Shown here one piece after another: positions 26,065-35,476 of a stretch of 64,000 nt of DNA. A program made the translations under genes and the position numbers. This stretch comes from Oscarella lobularis (lineage: Eukaryota; Porifera; Homoscleromorpha; Homosclerophorida; Oscarellidae), in NCBI RefSeq assembly GCF_947507565.1, contig NC_089175.1, forward strand, positions 6,685,733 through 6,749,732. Reading direction: 5' to 3'. The notes beneath the pieces are model-generated. The model saw only the letters and a program-made list of their open reading frames with translations, made no database searches and was not told the origin of the DNA. Every line of letters begins with the position of its first letter. The stretch's first letter is position 1.

Positions 26065-26353
26065 CTATCTTCTCCATGTGTGCCAAGTAATATGATTTGG
26101 GCTAGTACCGGTCTTGTACAAACCATTCAGGAAGCTGCAATGACAAGCATTAAACCACCAACCACCTCCATAAGAAGAAGCACAGTCTTTGCCATCGTGA
26201 TTATCGTTGTCTTGATTTTTTGTCGAAAACTTCATTTCATTTACGTTTCCACTTAAGCTGAAGGGGAAATGTTTCATTGTTTGCCTGAGAAGACGCGTTT
26301 GTCACAACGTAGGCCAATAAGGAGAAGAGCAGTTGTGTTCTCATTGATTTCAT
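26065..26353 (-). pseudogene. FReD gene collapsed by an internal deletion
   Basis: A complete signal-peptide exon (start 26353; MKSMRTQLLFSLLAYVV) and the first bases of intron 1 run straight into the middle of a FReD. The FReD part reads [28 protein letters not shown] and ends early at HTWRR. The junction is at about 26251, where FReD sequence GTTTCC on the plus strand meets ACTTAAGCTGAAGG, intron-1 sequence also present at about 54074 in an intact paralogue. All collagen exons, the neck and the FReD N-terminal half are gone, and the two parts are in different frames. Confidence 0.85.
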
Positions 26354-26394
26354 AAGTGGTTTGAATGAAAGGTTAGTTCTTCTTGTGTGCATTT

Positions 26395-26500
26395 ATGATA
26401 AATTTTAGATACGGAAGATACGGAATGACGCCATGCAGCTCCGTGGTATTTTCATATCTCGATTTCTTGAATCCATAAAAGGAGTTGTCCACGTGCGGGG
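26395..26500 (-). promoter_or_regulatory. orphaned CArG/E-box promoter block
   Basis: Perfect CArG box CCATAAAAGG at 26473-26482 and CACGTG at 26490-26495, upstream of the deleted FReD copy. Closely matches the promoter of the intact gene at 52843-54177. Confidence 0.5.
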
Positions 26501-27680
26501 GCAGAGTTGCACTTGCGCAAGACCACTTCGATCCTTTTCTCGGGACTCGAAGTCCCCGTGAATTTTGTTTCCGATGGGAAGCCATGCCTCGCCCACGTCT
26601 AATAATTCTGACATACCTCGTCTTTTCTAAAATATTAGAGGGGTGACACGCCCTCTTTCGACCGCTACTAACTACTGTACTCTGACGGCGGCGAAAGCCA
26701 CGCAACGGCGCCAATAATCCTCTCCCTGTCGAATGGTAGAAGGAGGGAATTTATTGAAAACGTGTACGTTTTGTCGAGCTGCGCTGCTGCGAGCCGTCGA
26801 AAACGAGGTAGAAGGCGAAAAGAAATGAACGTTTAATGTAAAATTCATCAACCAATCCGACGATTTAGAGGACAGAAAATTAGAGAACGTAAGATAAGGA
26901 GGACCATGCAGGGAGACCCACCTTATAATCGTATTCAAACGTCGAAATTTTGACTTGGACGATGGCGTATTCATTCAACAGACGACGCTACGGATCGAAA
27001 TCGCGAAAATAATTCCCGACTTCACCTATTTCCGAAATAAGGAGCTCTGCGATCCCTAAATCGACTCGTCCGCGTTATGAAAGTCGAATTCATGGCACAC
27101 AATCGACTAGAATGGAGCTTGTTCGCTCACGGACAGAGAAGATCGAGACGCGCGAAGAATTTCGCGAAAGGCACATTGAAAGTCTCTAACTCTATTACCG
27201 GCTTTGGAAAGCGTGCACAAGTACTTCGTCTATCTATATTGGTAAAAAATTAGATTCAAACTAAAAAAACCCATTCACTAATTTGTACATCTAGTTTTCC
27301 TGATTGCTTTGGACAAGGGCGTATTTATTCAACAAACAATGAAGAACTCGTTTGATATTATTGAGAGTTCAGTCAAGCCGTTTGCCAATGTACCAAGTAA
27401 TATTATAATATTGGTATTTGTACTGAATGAATCACGTTTGTTTTTCTGAGCAGGTGCTATATCCTAAGCTCTACTAATAGGCCAGTCAGAAAGTAGTGAG
27501 GTTTCGACTCAGTCTCGAAGGTTCTGAAGTCTCTTTCTAGTGTTTATTTATTTATTTATAATGGAAGTTAATTGTTGTCTTTTTCTCAGGTCGGCTGGCT
27601 GCGTCAGGGTACGTTTATTGACATCTAAATTCACACGGAGAGGCAAGCATAGCGACGGAAACGTAATTCTCTTCCATGCA
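26500..27680. other. intergenic flank duplicated elsewhere in the cluster
   Basis: No gene seen. 26500-26996 matches 54325-54820. From 26997 the sequence matches 55536 onward. In between, about 700 bases present in the other copy (54821-55535, including a FReD fragment) are missing here. The stretch also contains TTTATTTATTTATTTATAATGG, a short ATTT run, and AATAAA on the minus strand at 27614-27619. Confidence 0.6.
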
Positions 27681-27682
27681 GT

Positions 27683-29095
27683 TCATGCTTTTCTTCTAAA
27701 TTTCATTTCAGAAAATGCCAAGGATGACCATCCTTTCCATTTGTACCAAACAATGCTATTCACGGCAGTACCACTCTTATACAAACCATTCAGGAAGGTG
27801 CGGTGACAGGCGTTAAACCACCAACCACCTTTCCACTTAGAAGCACAGTGCGTACTACCGGACTTATATCATTGTCTTGATCTTTTGTTGAAAACTTCAT
27901 TCCATTCACGTTTCCACCCGAGATTACAGACGCTGCAATTGCATCACCTGCTGTACCACTGTACCAACTAACGCTTAGCGTGTACTTGGAATTGGAGTCT
28001 CCCACATTAAAGCTACTGTACTTGGCGTACGCACTGTTTTCTGAGTAATCTTTCAAATCAATTCTTAATTCATTTGCCCCATTTAGCTGCAAGAGCTGGT
28101 GAAGAGAAGTTAAGCCAAGCCAATAATCGCCTTCGACATCGCCAAATCCTCTTTCGTATTCATTCCATCCACGATTAAAATCAACTGATCCATTCTTTCG
28201 TCTTTGAAAGACTGTCCATCCTCCGCCGTCGGCCTCCATGTCACAGTAGACAGGAACTAGGCCAATTCCCGGAAAGGAAATTGTATGACTGCCACTTGAA
28301 AGATAGGGAGACCGTTTATGTAGACAAGAGCAGTCGCAGGAAATGGATTCAACGATATCTATGCTTACTTTATGAGAAATAGATTTCAGTATATCGTAGC
28401 ATACCGTACTTTGCAGATCTTGGAGTTGGTTTTGTAGAGACTCGATTGTGTCGTTTGACATTACCCCAGGAAGACCTTGAATGCCTCGTTCACCTTTCTG
28501 ATATGAAACGAGTTCTCGAAATCATTCTTTTAATTAATAGGACATCACCTCTCCTTTGTGACCATGCTGCCCAATGTGTCCTTTATCGCCCTTGGGCCCA
28601 ACGGGCCCGGTAACGCCAGAATAGCCTCGATTTCCTTTATCTCCTTTTGAGCCAGCCTTTCCAATCTTTCCCTTTTTGAAATAATATGTTTCTGTCATCC
28701 GGTCTTTTTCTTATTGTACTGCTACCTGTACACCGGTGTTTGCTTTGTCTCCTTTATCACCTTTAAACCCTCTTGGCCCCAACAGCCCTCTGTCTCCAGT
28801 AGGACCCTATGTCCAATTTAGGTATCAGCAACTTGATCAGTTATCACTACGTACCGCTCTTCCAACTGGACCAGGCGGCCCACGTGAACCAATAGTGCCA
28901 GGCAATCCTTGAGGTCCTACTGGTCCTGGCAATCCCTGAGGTCCAACGATATGCTTATGATCACACGCAGTGGACGTTGTCTGCAGCAGAAGCACGTTTT
29001 TTGGACCAAACATAAATGATTTTGTTTTTGTTTGCCTGAGAAGACGCTTTTGTCACAACGTAGCCAAGTAGGCAAAGGAGCAGCTGCGTTCTCAT
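27683..29095 (-). pseudogene. ficolin-like FReD gene with a 2-base frameshift
   Basis: Twin of the intact gene at 56222-57632. Exons correspond to 29095-29036 (signal peptide), a Cys-plus-collagen exon, two collagen exons, and 28497-27683 (neck plus FReD). The last exon is 815 bases against 813 in the twin. The extra AT lies at about 27866 (CTTATATCATTG here, CTTATCATTG there) and shifts the frame right after the calcium-site motif DQDND. The second disulphide pair, the GGWWFNACH segment and the C-terminus are lost, replaced by an unrelated tail ending TPVTAPS. Upstream exons, splice sites, promoter and polyadenylation signal all look intact, so the lesion is recent or an assembly error. W replaces G in the SGYSG motif. 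Confidence 0.85.
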
Positions 29096-29149
29096 TTTAT
29101 TTCATAGAAGTGGTTTGAATGAAAGTCTTCTTCTGTCTATACGTTCTTT

Positions 29150-29245
29150 TATGATGAATTTTAGATACGGAAGATACGGAATGACGCCATCCCCGTGTTA
29201 TTTACATTCTAAGATTTCCATAAAAGGACTTGTCCACGTGCGGGG
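29150..29245 (-). promoter_or_regulatory. conserved FReD promoter block (CArG + E-box)
   Basis: CCATAAAAGG at 29218-29227 is a perfect CC(A/T)6GG CArG box; CACGTG follows at 29235-29240; ATGACGCCAT at 29181-29190 is CRE-like. The block lies about 60-150 bases upstream of the start codon of the minus-strand gene and recurs at the same place before 50557, 54177 and 57632. Confidence 0.5.
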
Positions 29246-29830
29246 GTAGGGTGCGCTTGCGCAAGACGCCCTTCGTTCGACCATCTATGGTTCGACGACG
29301 CCATCATGAATTTCCTGACCAGACTCTTCTTGTCTCGTCAGCCACAGAATTGCTGATTTGGCCGTGCTGCTGCGTCTTCCCAGCTCCATTCTGTCCGTGT
29401 TTCGCCTCGAGACATCATCGAATCGTGAAAATACGCCCCTAATTCTTCGCGACTTTAGTCTACCTCCTTTCGAAACCAGGAGCAACTGAACTACGATCAC
29501 AAAATCGAATCGGCGACGGTAAGAAGTCAAACGCAAAGCAAGGAAACGGCTGCAACGGAGCTCGTTCGCTCAGGAACTGCGAGATCGACCGAGTCATTAA
29601 TTTAGCGAAAATCACATGAATTATCTCCAGGTTTCGGAAATCGTAATACATCGTCCTTCTAAATCGGTAAATAATATAAATCAAGCAAGAAACCTTATCT
29701 ATTTAAAAAATTAATTAATTAATATATGTTTGCTGTTTTCTAGTTCTCTAGTTCGGACAGACAAGCGCAATGACAGAAATGTTAGTCTCTTCCATGAGAT
29801 TCATTCTTTCTAAATTTCATTTCAGAAAAT
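29246..29830. other. intergenic flank, repeated unit of the cluster
   Basis: No gene supported. The stretch is part of the segmental duplication, and a diverged form (CGACGGTAAGAAG, CGTTCGCTCAGGAAC, ATCGGTAA) recurs upstream of other family members at about 33040, 48120, 50880 and 58010. The tandem unit of this gene family therefore includes several hundred bases of upstream DNA. Confidence 0.5.
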
Positions 29831-30632
29831 GCCGAGGATGACCATTTTTTCCATGTGTACCAAGTATGCCCCCAGTTAGCACCACTCCTATACAAACCAT
29901 TCAGGTGGGTATTAGTACATTAAACCACCAACCACCTCTACCAGAGGCACAATGACTATCCCACTTATCGTTGTCTTGATCTTTTGTTCAAAACTTCAAG
30001 TTTTGAAATGAATAACCAGAATCTGCCATTGAATTGCCTGCTGTACCACTGTACCCGCTAACGCTTAATAGCGTGTACTTGGAAGTTGGGACTAGAGTTT
30101 CCTACATTAGAGCCACTGTACTTGGCATACGCACTGTTTCCAGAGTAATCTTTCAAATCAATTCTTAATTCGTTTGCTCCGTTTACCTCTAAGAGGTGGT
30201 GAAAAGAAGCTGATCCAAACCATTAGTCACCGCTAAGATTGCCAAATCCCCTTTCGTAGTCAATCCATTCACGATTACAATCGACTGATCCATCTTTTCG
30301 TCTTTGAAAGACCGTCTATCCTCCGCCGTCAGTTTCCATGTCACAGTAGACAGGAATCAAGCTGATTCTCCCAAATGAAATTGCAAAGCTGCCACTAGAA
30401 CGATGGTGTGATCGTCTATGTAAACAAGAGCAATCGCAGCCTTGCGAGCTCACTACTACTAAAGCAAATTCACATTGTTTTCTTTTTAGTTCATAGCTCA
30501 AACAAAGTAAGTTTATATTGATGTTCTTTTTGATTTAATTAATAGTTCTTCTCCCAAGGTCTTCAAGTTTTCTTTGCAGTAATTCAATTGGCATGACACT
30601 AGGAAGATCTTGAATTCCTCGTTCACCTTTCT
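29830..30632 (-). pseudogene. FReD pseudogene with two nonsense codons, copy 1
   Basis: The FReD N-terminus SSQGCDCSCLHRRS and VYCDMETDGGG are followed by TAG (30316-30318) in place of the Trp of GGGWTV. A second stop, TAA (30223-30225), replaces the Tyr of GDYWLG. Small indels follow, including loss of the Cys codon near 29925. A neck exon (about 30550-30632, KGERGIQDLPSVM) remains. Collagen and signal exons are absent and sequence next to the CARD gene follows directly. Both stops are shared with the copy at 58350-59170. Confidence 0.88.
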
Positions 30633-30639
30633 ATTACGA

Positions 30640-30933
30640 AAGAATGTCTGAATGTCATCTGTTTTATTATTGGTGCAGCACCTGTCTTTTGTGACTCAAG
30701 CGAATTAAATCAAATTAAGCCTAAATCACAGGCCATCTGAGAAAGCAAGAAGGAAAGAATATGAAAAATGTGCCGTTTATTTCTTATAGTTAGGAAAATA
30801 ATTCACCATGCAATCGTAAGAAGAACAAAAGACAGAGTCAGAGAAAACACGTAATTGTAATAAGGACGCAAGACAGAGTCAAAGAAAACACATTTGTAAT
30901 ATTACTTTGAGAGATCACACAGTCAGTGAAAGT
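30640..30933. other. intergenic / probable 3' UTR of the CARD locus
   Basis: AT-rich, no ORF. It contains a direct repeat of AAGA.CAGAGTCA.AGAAAACAC at about 30830 and 30875. It follows the stop codon of the candidate transmembrane exon on the minus strand. Conserved with 59225-59486. Confidence 0.4.
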
Positions 30934-31029
30934 TCACTGTTTCAAGAACATCATCAACACGAGAAGAAGTAGAATGAGCACAAATTTAATATCGGAGTAA
31001 GGTAGCAGATTGGCGACGTTAGGATTTTG
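30934..31029 (-). CDS. candidate terminal exon with transmembrane tail (copy 1)
   Basis: After a possible acceptor (CACGCAG at 31030-31036), the minus strand reads QNPNVANLLPYSD, then a hydrophobic run FVLILLLLVLMMFL, then KQ and stop. In the second copy (59487-59603) the run is 21 residues, a full membrane span. Here it is 14, shorter by seven codons. It lies 3' of the CARD exon on the same strand and may encode the C-terminal anchor of that protein, but the connecting exon is not resolved and the CARD frame has its own stop at 31550. No family recognised for the luminal part. Confidence 0.35.
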   Translation of the reverse strand, partial: QNPNVANLLPYSDIKFVLILLLLVLMMFLKQ

Positions 31030-31549
31030 CTGCGTGACCACCTAACAAGCAAAGCACAATTTTGTCAGCTATGAGTGCGGTTGATTAACCTAATTATTAA
31101 ACTTCCCATGTGGTCGGTCAGTCGCACATTTCGTGCCACAGGATTTGCCTGTATGACGGCGCCATTTCATGACGTGGCTGGCGCCGTAGAGCATATGCCA
31201 CCATAGATACCACGAGTGAGTTGAACGAAGAAGAGTCCTGCAGTCGTGGCTGCAGAAAACCTCCAAACCATGCAGCGCTGAGCTAGCATAGTTCGCATAG
31301 CAATGTTTACGCGGTGGCCACAACAGCCACCAATCGAGTTTCTTTGGCTTCAATAAGAAGGTGCACTGTAGCCCCGATCAATCGCGGATATTATCCTTCC
31401 AGTTTTAAATTGTTTTTTACTGGATTTGATCGATCGGGATACTACATGCAGTTTCTGACGTTCTTGCTGGCAAACAAGTATTGCCCAGTTTCTGCACATA
31501 AGAATTAATTCTTGTTTGCATTCAGACCTTACCTTTTTATTTTGATGTT
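31030..31549. other. CARD locus intron or unresolved middle exon
   Basis: The minus strand has one short open stretch near 31320-31370 (HLLIEAKETRLV) that continues in a different frame in copy 2, because copy 2 has one more A in AAAGAAAACTCG. A donor-like GTAAAC follows. Too little is conserved to name a product. Confidence 0.3.
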
Positions 31550-31858
31550 CTAGTAAAGAGAGAGTAAAAATTGCATTTTTCTGAGCTGCAAATTACTGAT
31601 CAGGTGCAGTTGGTTTGTTTCATACAAAGCCACGACAAATGCCTCATAGGCACTCTCTCCTTGTTTGGGCAATATTTCTATGATTACTTCTCTTGCTTTA
31701 TCTTGCTCTGTGGCTTTGCTTTGCACTCGCTGATACTGCTCTTCGTCAGCGACTCTCTCCGCGTAGAGGTGGTCGAGCACAGGCATGATCTTAACTCTTT
31801 GCACGATGTCTGCAAAGTTGCGTCTAACGATCTCTTCGCGCGTTTCCATGCTTTTCAT
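31550..31858 (-). CDS. CARD-domain protein
   Basis: 102 codons from ATG at 31858 (MKSMETREE) to the stop at 31550. About residues 4-90 fit a caspase recruitment domain: an N-terminal helix (EEIVRRNFADIVQRV), PVLDHLYAERV, a middle EEQYQRV with TEQDKAREVIIEILPKQG, and SAYEAFVVALYETNQLHLI. The pattern of Leu/Ile positions, the LP-KQG turn and the ET-Q-HL ending are family hallmarks. CARDs pair with other CARDs in apoptosis and innate-immune signalling. The ORF may end here as a CARD-only adaptor. It may instead splice from a donor near 31600 (ATCAGTAATT) to downstream exons that include the transmembrane tail. Its 5' flank is shared with the FReD gene at 23977-25394. Confidence 0.75.
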   Translation of the reverse strand: MKSMETREEIVRRNFADIVQRVKIMPVLDHLYAERVADEEQYQRVQSKATEQDKAREVIIEILPKQGESAYEAFVVALYETNQLHLISNLQLRKMQFLLSLY

Positions 31859-31859
31859 C

Positions 31860-32325
31860 GACAAGAACTTGATGAAGAGGATTCCGACCGCAGAGGAGAT
31901 ATGAGAATGATATGATCCTTGGTACGCGTCGCTCCTTTTACCTTTAAGCAAGGTGCTATTTGCAGACGATGATGTCATTCAACCGGCCTTCGGCATGCTC
32001 CACCCCTGTGCTCCTTTTGCTTGGGGGAACTCTGTAGGGACTCTGATGGCCCCGATTTGACCACAATGACGTCACACTGAATGCGTTTCTTCTGCCTACA
32101 ATGTAGGCATGTCTCGGAAATAAACATGCTACTACAGGAGGTATACCCGGCCGTATATATGCACGATGCAAGCCCCTCCCCTCCCCCGCGCCCCAAGCAA
32201 CGAAAACGATCCTTTAGTTTTCTTACAGTACGCATTGACTCATCGCTGCGTGGCACGTGGAGTAGCTAATCTATTTTATAGGTGTATACCGCGAAGGGCG
32301 TATAAGGCATGCAATAATCACATTG
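31860..32325 (-). promoter_or_regulatory. CARD gene promoter, homologous to a FReD promoter
   Basis: Aligns with 25440-25975. The homology starts immediately upstream of the CARD start codon (ACTTGATGAAGAG) and continues past AGCTAATCTATTTTA and the CGTATAAG element. CRE-type TGACGTCA occurs at about 32067. The two genes it serves encode unrelated proteins. Confidence 0.6.
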
Positions 32326-32750
32326 AAATATTGTAACGCTTTTCAGGGCTTGGGATAAAAGAGTGCACAATTAGGTCCTCCATCTAAATCGGTAAAAAAT
32401 CCAAGAAACCTTAATAATGAATCATTATTTAATCTCTTGATCAATATCTCTATGAGTTTTGAATAGAGCCTCTTCATTCAGCAGGAACCGTCTCTTTCTT
32501 ATATCTCAGTTAGGTATGTCACTTATTCGATCTATCTATACATGACGACTGTTAGCGGTTTATGCCAATTTCTTATCTGACTTACGGTATTGCAATTCAT
32601 CTCCCTGTCGGATTCTTCAGATGATTATAAACATGGCATTAGAAATGTAAGCGAGAGTTTCAATTAAAATTGTACTTTTATCAACATTTTCAGTTTCAAA
32701 CACGGCACTAACAACTTGTTGCCATATAATTTATTAGTAGCCAGTAGCAT
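32326..32750. other. intergenic, repeated upstream unit
   Basis: No gene. TATGAGTTTTGAA, AGGAACCGTCTCT, CATGACTGTTAGC-like and TTCAGATGATTAT blocks recur at 48350-48930 in the same order. Confidence 0.5.
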
Positions 32751-32910
32751 CTTTCCTAGATCTTCAAGTTGCTTTTGCATTAGTTCTATGGGCATGGCAC
32801 CAGGAGGATCTTGAATGCCCTGTTCACCTTTCTAAAACAATTTTGCCAAATCGTTTTAATTAGAAGAACTAATAGAACAGCGCCTGTCCTTTTTAGCCAT
32901 GCGGCCAGAC
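32750..32910 (-). pseudogene. relic of a FReD gene (neck and collagen fragment)
   Basis: On the minus strand a neck-type exon reads KGEQGIQDPPGAMPIELMQ then LEDLGK. A short intron and a few collagen codons ending KGQ precede it. No FReD, signal peptide or promoter remains. It breaks into upstream-type flank sequence at both ends. Confidence 0.65.
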
Positions 32911-33596
32911 GCTTTTTGTTATTTCGGCCACAGCAATGCTAATATTGCCAAACCTCTGCGTTTTTCCGACTACATTCTACCCTGCTTGAAACATCATGGA
33001 ATCGCGAAAGTACGCTTTAATTGTTCCCGTCTTCACCAACCAGAAGCACTGCGATTACAAAATCGACTCATTCGCGGCAGGAAAGTCGAACGCAAAGAAC
33101 GCAATCGGCAGCAACGGGGTTTGTTCGCTTACATGAAAAGTGCCAGTCGCGAAAGCCGCATAAAAACGCTATTCCTGGCTTTGTAAAGCTTGCACAAGTT
33201 CGTCGTCAATCTACATCGGCGAGAAATCGGACCCAAACATAAACGCCCATTCACCAGGCGTATCTATACTTTTCTTGATGACTTGAACGAAGGCGTATTA
33301 ACTAATTCAACAGACGCCAAGGAACTTCTTTGATATTGAGACTTCAGTCAATCTGTACGTTCGCCAGTGTACCAAGCAATATTATTGGCAAACATCTGTT
33401 TTTTAGCAAGTGCTTTTAGGCTCTACTATCAGGCCAGTCAGAAATTAGCCAGAGTAAAATAATTTTTTTGTTATTATTTATCTCGGAAGTTATATGTCAT
33501 ATTTTCTCAGTTTGGCTTGCTGCAGTTGACTCTAGGTCAGGGTACGTTTATTCGCATCTAAATTTGCACGGACAGGCAAGCACAGTGACGAAAACG
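32911..33596. other. intergenic flank with FReD 3' UTR
   Basis: 32911-33250 is upstream-type repeat (GAAGCACTGCGATTACAAAATCGACTC is like 27050 and 29490). 33300-33596 is the 3' flank of the next FReD copy, with AATAAA on the minus strand at 33547-33552. No other gene seen. Confidence 0.5.
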
Positions 33597-34954
33597 TTAG
33601 TCTCTTTTAATGTATTCATGCTTTTTTCTAAATTTCATTTCAGAAAATGACAGGTGGGAGTGTCCTTTCCATGTGTACCAATGATTACTATTAGCGCCCT
33701 TACCACTCTGATACAGACCATTCAGAAAACTATGATGACAAGTGTTAAACCACCAACCACCTCTGAAAGAAACAGCACAGTGACCACTCCAGTTATCATT
33801 GTCTTGATCTCTTGTTGAAAATTTCATTCCATTCAAGTACCCATACATGTATGACCTTTCAGACGCTGTAATTGAATCACCTGCTGTACCACTGTACCCA
33901 CTAACGCTTAGCCTGTACTTGGAACTTGAGTTCCCCACATTAAAACTGCTGTACTTGGCATACGCAGTGCTTCCCGAGTAATCTTCTAAATCAATTCTTA
34001 GTTCATTTGCTCCATTCAGCTGCAACAGCTGGTGAAGAGAGGCTAAGCCAAGCCAATAGTCGCCATCAATATTGCCAAATCCTCTTTCGTATTCATTCCA
34101 TCCACGATTAAAATCAACTGATCCATCCTTACGTCTTTGAAAGACTGTCCATCCTCCGCCGTCGGTCTCCATGTCAAAGTAGACAGGAACTAGGCCAATT
34201 CCCGGAAAAGCAAAACTTCCACTTGAAAGATGGGGAAACCATTTATGTAGGCAAGAGCAGTCGCAAGCAGTGATTCTCACGATATCTATGCTCACTTTAT
34301 GAGAAATAGATTGACCCCAGGAAGACCTTGAATGCCTCGTTGACCTTTCTAATATAAAACGAGTTCTCGAAATCATTCTCCTAACATATAGGACAGCACC
34401 TGTCCTTTGTGACCATGCTGCCCAATGTGTCCTTTAACACCCTTGGGCCCGACGGGTCCTGTGACTCCAGAAAAACCTCGATTTCCTTTAATCACCTTTT
34501 GAGCCAGCCTTTCCAATCTTGCCCTTTTTGAAATAGTAATTATGTCATCCGGTTCTCATTGTACTGCTACCTGTACACCGGTGTTCCCTCTGTCTCCTTT
34601 ATCACCTTTAAATCCTCTTGGCCCCAGCAGCTCTCTCTCTCCAGTAGGACCCTATGGCCAATTGAAGTATCAATACCTTGTTCACTTGTTACTACGTACC
34701 GCTCTCCCAACTGGACCAGGCGGCCCACGTGAACCAATGGTGCCAGGTAAACCTTGGGGTCCTAGAGGCCCAGGAAGTCCTTGAGGTCCAACGATATGTT
34801 TATGGTCACACGCAGTAGATATCGACGATGTCTTGTGCGGAAAGTTCTTTAGACCGATGAAAAGCGATTCTGATTATTGTTTTGCCTGAGAAAACGCACT
34901 TGTCACAACGCAGCCAAGTAGGCAGAAGAGCAGCGGCGTTCTCATTGTTTTCAT
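33597..34954 (-). pseudogene. FReD gene with frame-breaking indels
   Basis: The signal exon is intact (start 34954; MKTMRTPLLFCLLGCVV, ending at a GC donor), and a Cys-collagen exon and collagen exons follow. One inserted base near 34491 puts a stop into the third collagen exon (GGTGATTAAAGG where paralogues have GGAGATAAAGG). A deletion at about 34306 joins the collagen end (CTTCCTGGGGT) to CAATCTATTTCTC, removing the neck helix and shifting frame. The FReD itself is open for over 220 codons, but the first disulphide Cys of VYCDME is Phe (VYFDMETDGGG, codon 34176-34178). It keeps DQDND and GGWWFNTCHHSFLNGLY. Confidence 0.8.
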
Positions 34955-35265
34955 ATACTGTAAGTGGCTTGGGTATAGAGTCATTCAGGTGTTTTCGGAC
35001 AGCCTGAATATCGGACAAGCGTACTGAGCCCCTGGTGCAACGAACCCCAACCCCTTTTACCTGCGTTGCAACCTTGCTTGATGAGAAACAACCAGACAAA
35101 ATTGCAGAGCTATTCGTCACACGCACGCTACAGGAGGCGTCATTTTGTATCCCCGGACACTGACATGTGAAATCGGACAGCATCAGGTAAAGCGGACAGG
35201 CCTTCTAGCGGCTATTCTCTTGCACCATTATAGCACTTATTATATACCGTTCGAAAGCGCTTTCC
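34955..35265. other. sequence left of the assembly gap
   Basis: About 310 bases of low-similarity DNA upstream of the broken FReD gene. The usual CArG/E-box block is absent. No gene seen. Confidence 0.4.
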
Positions 35266-35465
35266 NNNNNNNNNNNNNNNNNNNNNNNNNNNNNNNNNNN
35301 NNNNNNNNNNNNNNNNNNNNNNNNNNNNNNNNNNNNNNNNNNNNNNNNNNNNNNNNNNNNNNNNNNNNNNNNNNNNNNNNNNNNNNNNNNNNNNNNNNNN
35401 NNNNNNNNNNNNNNNNNNNNNNNNNNNNNNNNNNNNNNNNNNNNNNNNNNNNNNNNNNNNNNNNN
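35266..35465. other. assembly gap, 200 N
   Basis: Exactly 200 unknown bases, most likely an arbitrary scaffold join. Anything spanning it is not contiguous by evidence. Confidence 0.98.
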
Positions 35466-35476
35466 CATCTGTTTCC

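Larger units (their letters stand above)
26997..31793. repeat. segmental duplication, copy 1
   Basis: Matches 55536-60382 in the same orientation with high identity; the offset is 28539 at the left and shifts by small indels. It contains a FReD gene, a FReD pseudogene and the CARD gene's 3' part. The right border falls inside the CARD coding region (GGCATGATCTTAA). Copy 2 stops there next to a CATA microsatellite. Confidence 0.9.

Noticed and set aside
27540-27806. Plus-strand ORF of 88 codons, also at 56079-56345
   Set aside because: Antisense to the FReD 3' end and UTR; present in both copies only because of the segmental duplication.
29230-29536. ORFs on both strands around the FReD upstream flank
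   Set aside because: No domain; they fall in repeated promoter/flank DNA and differ by frame-breaking indels between copies.
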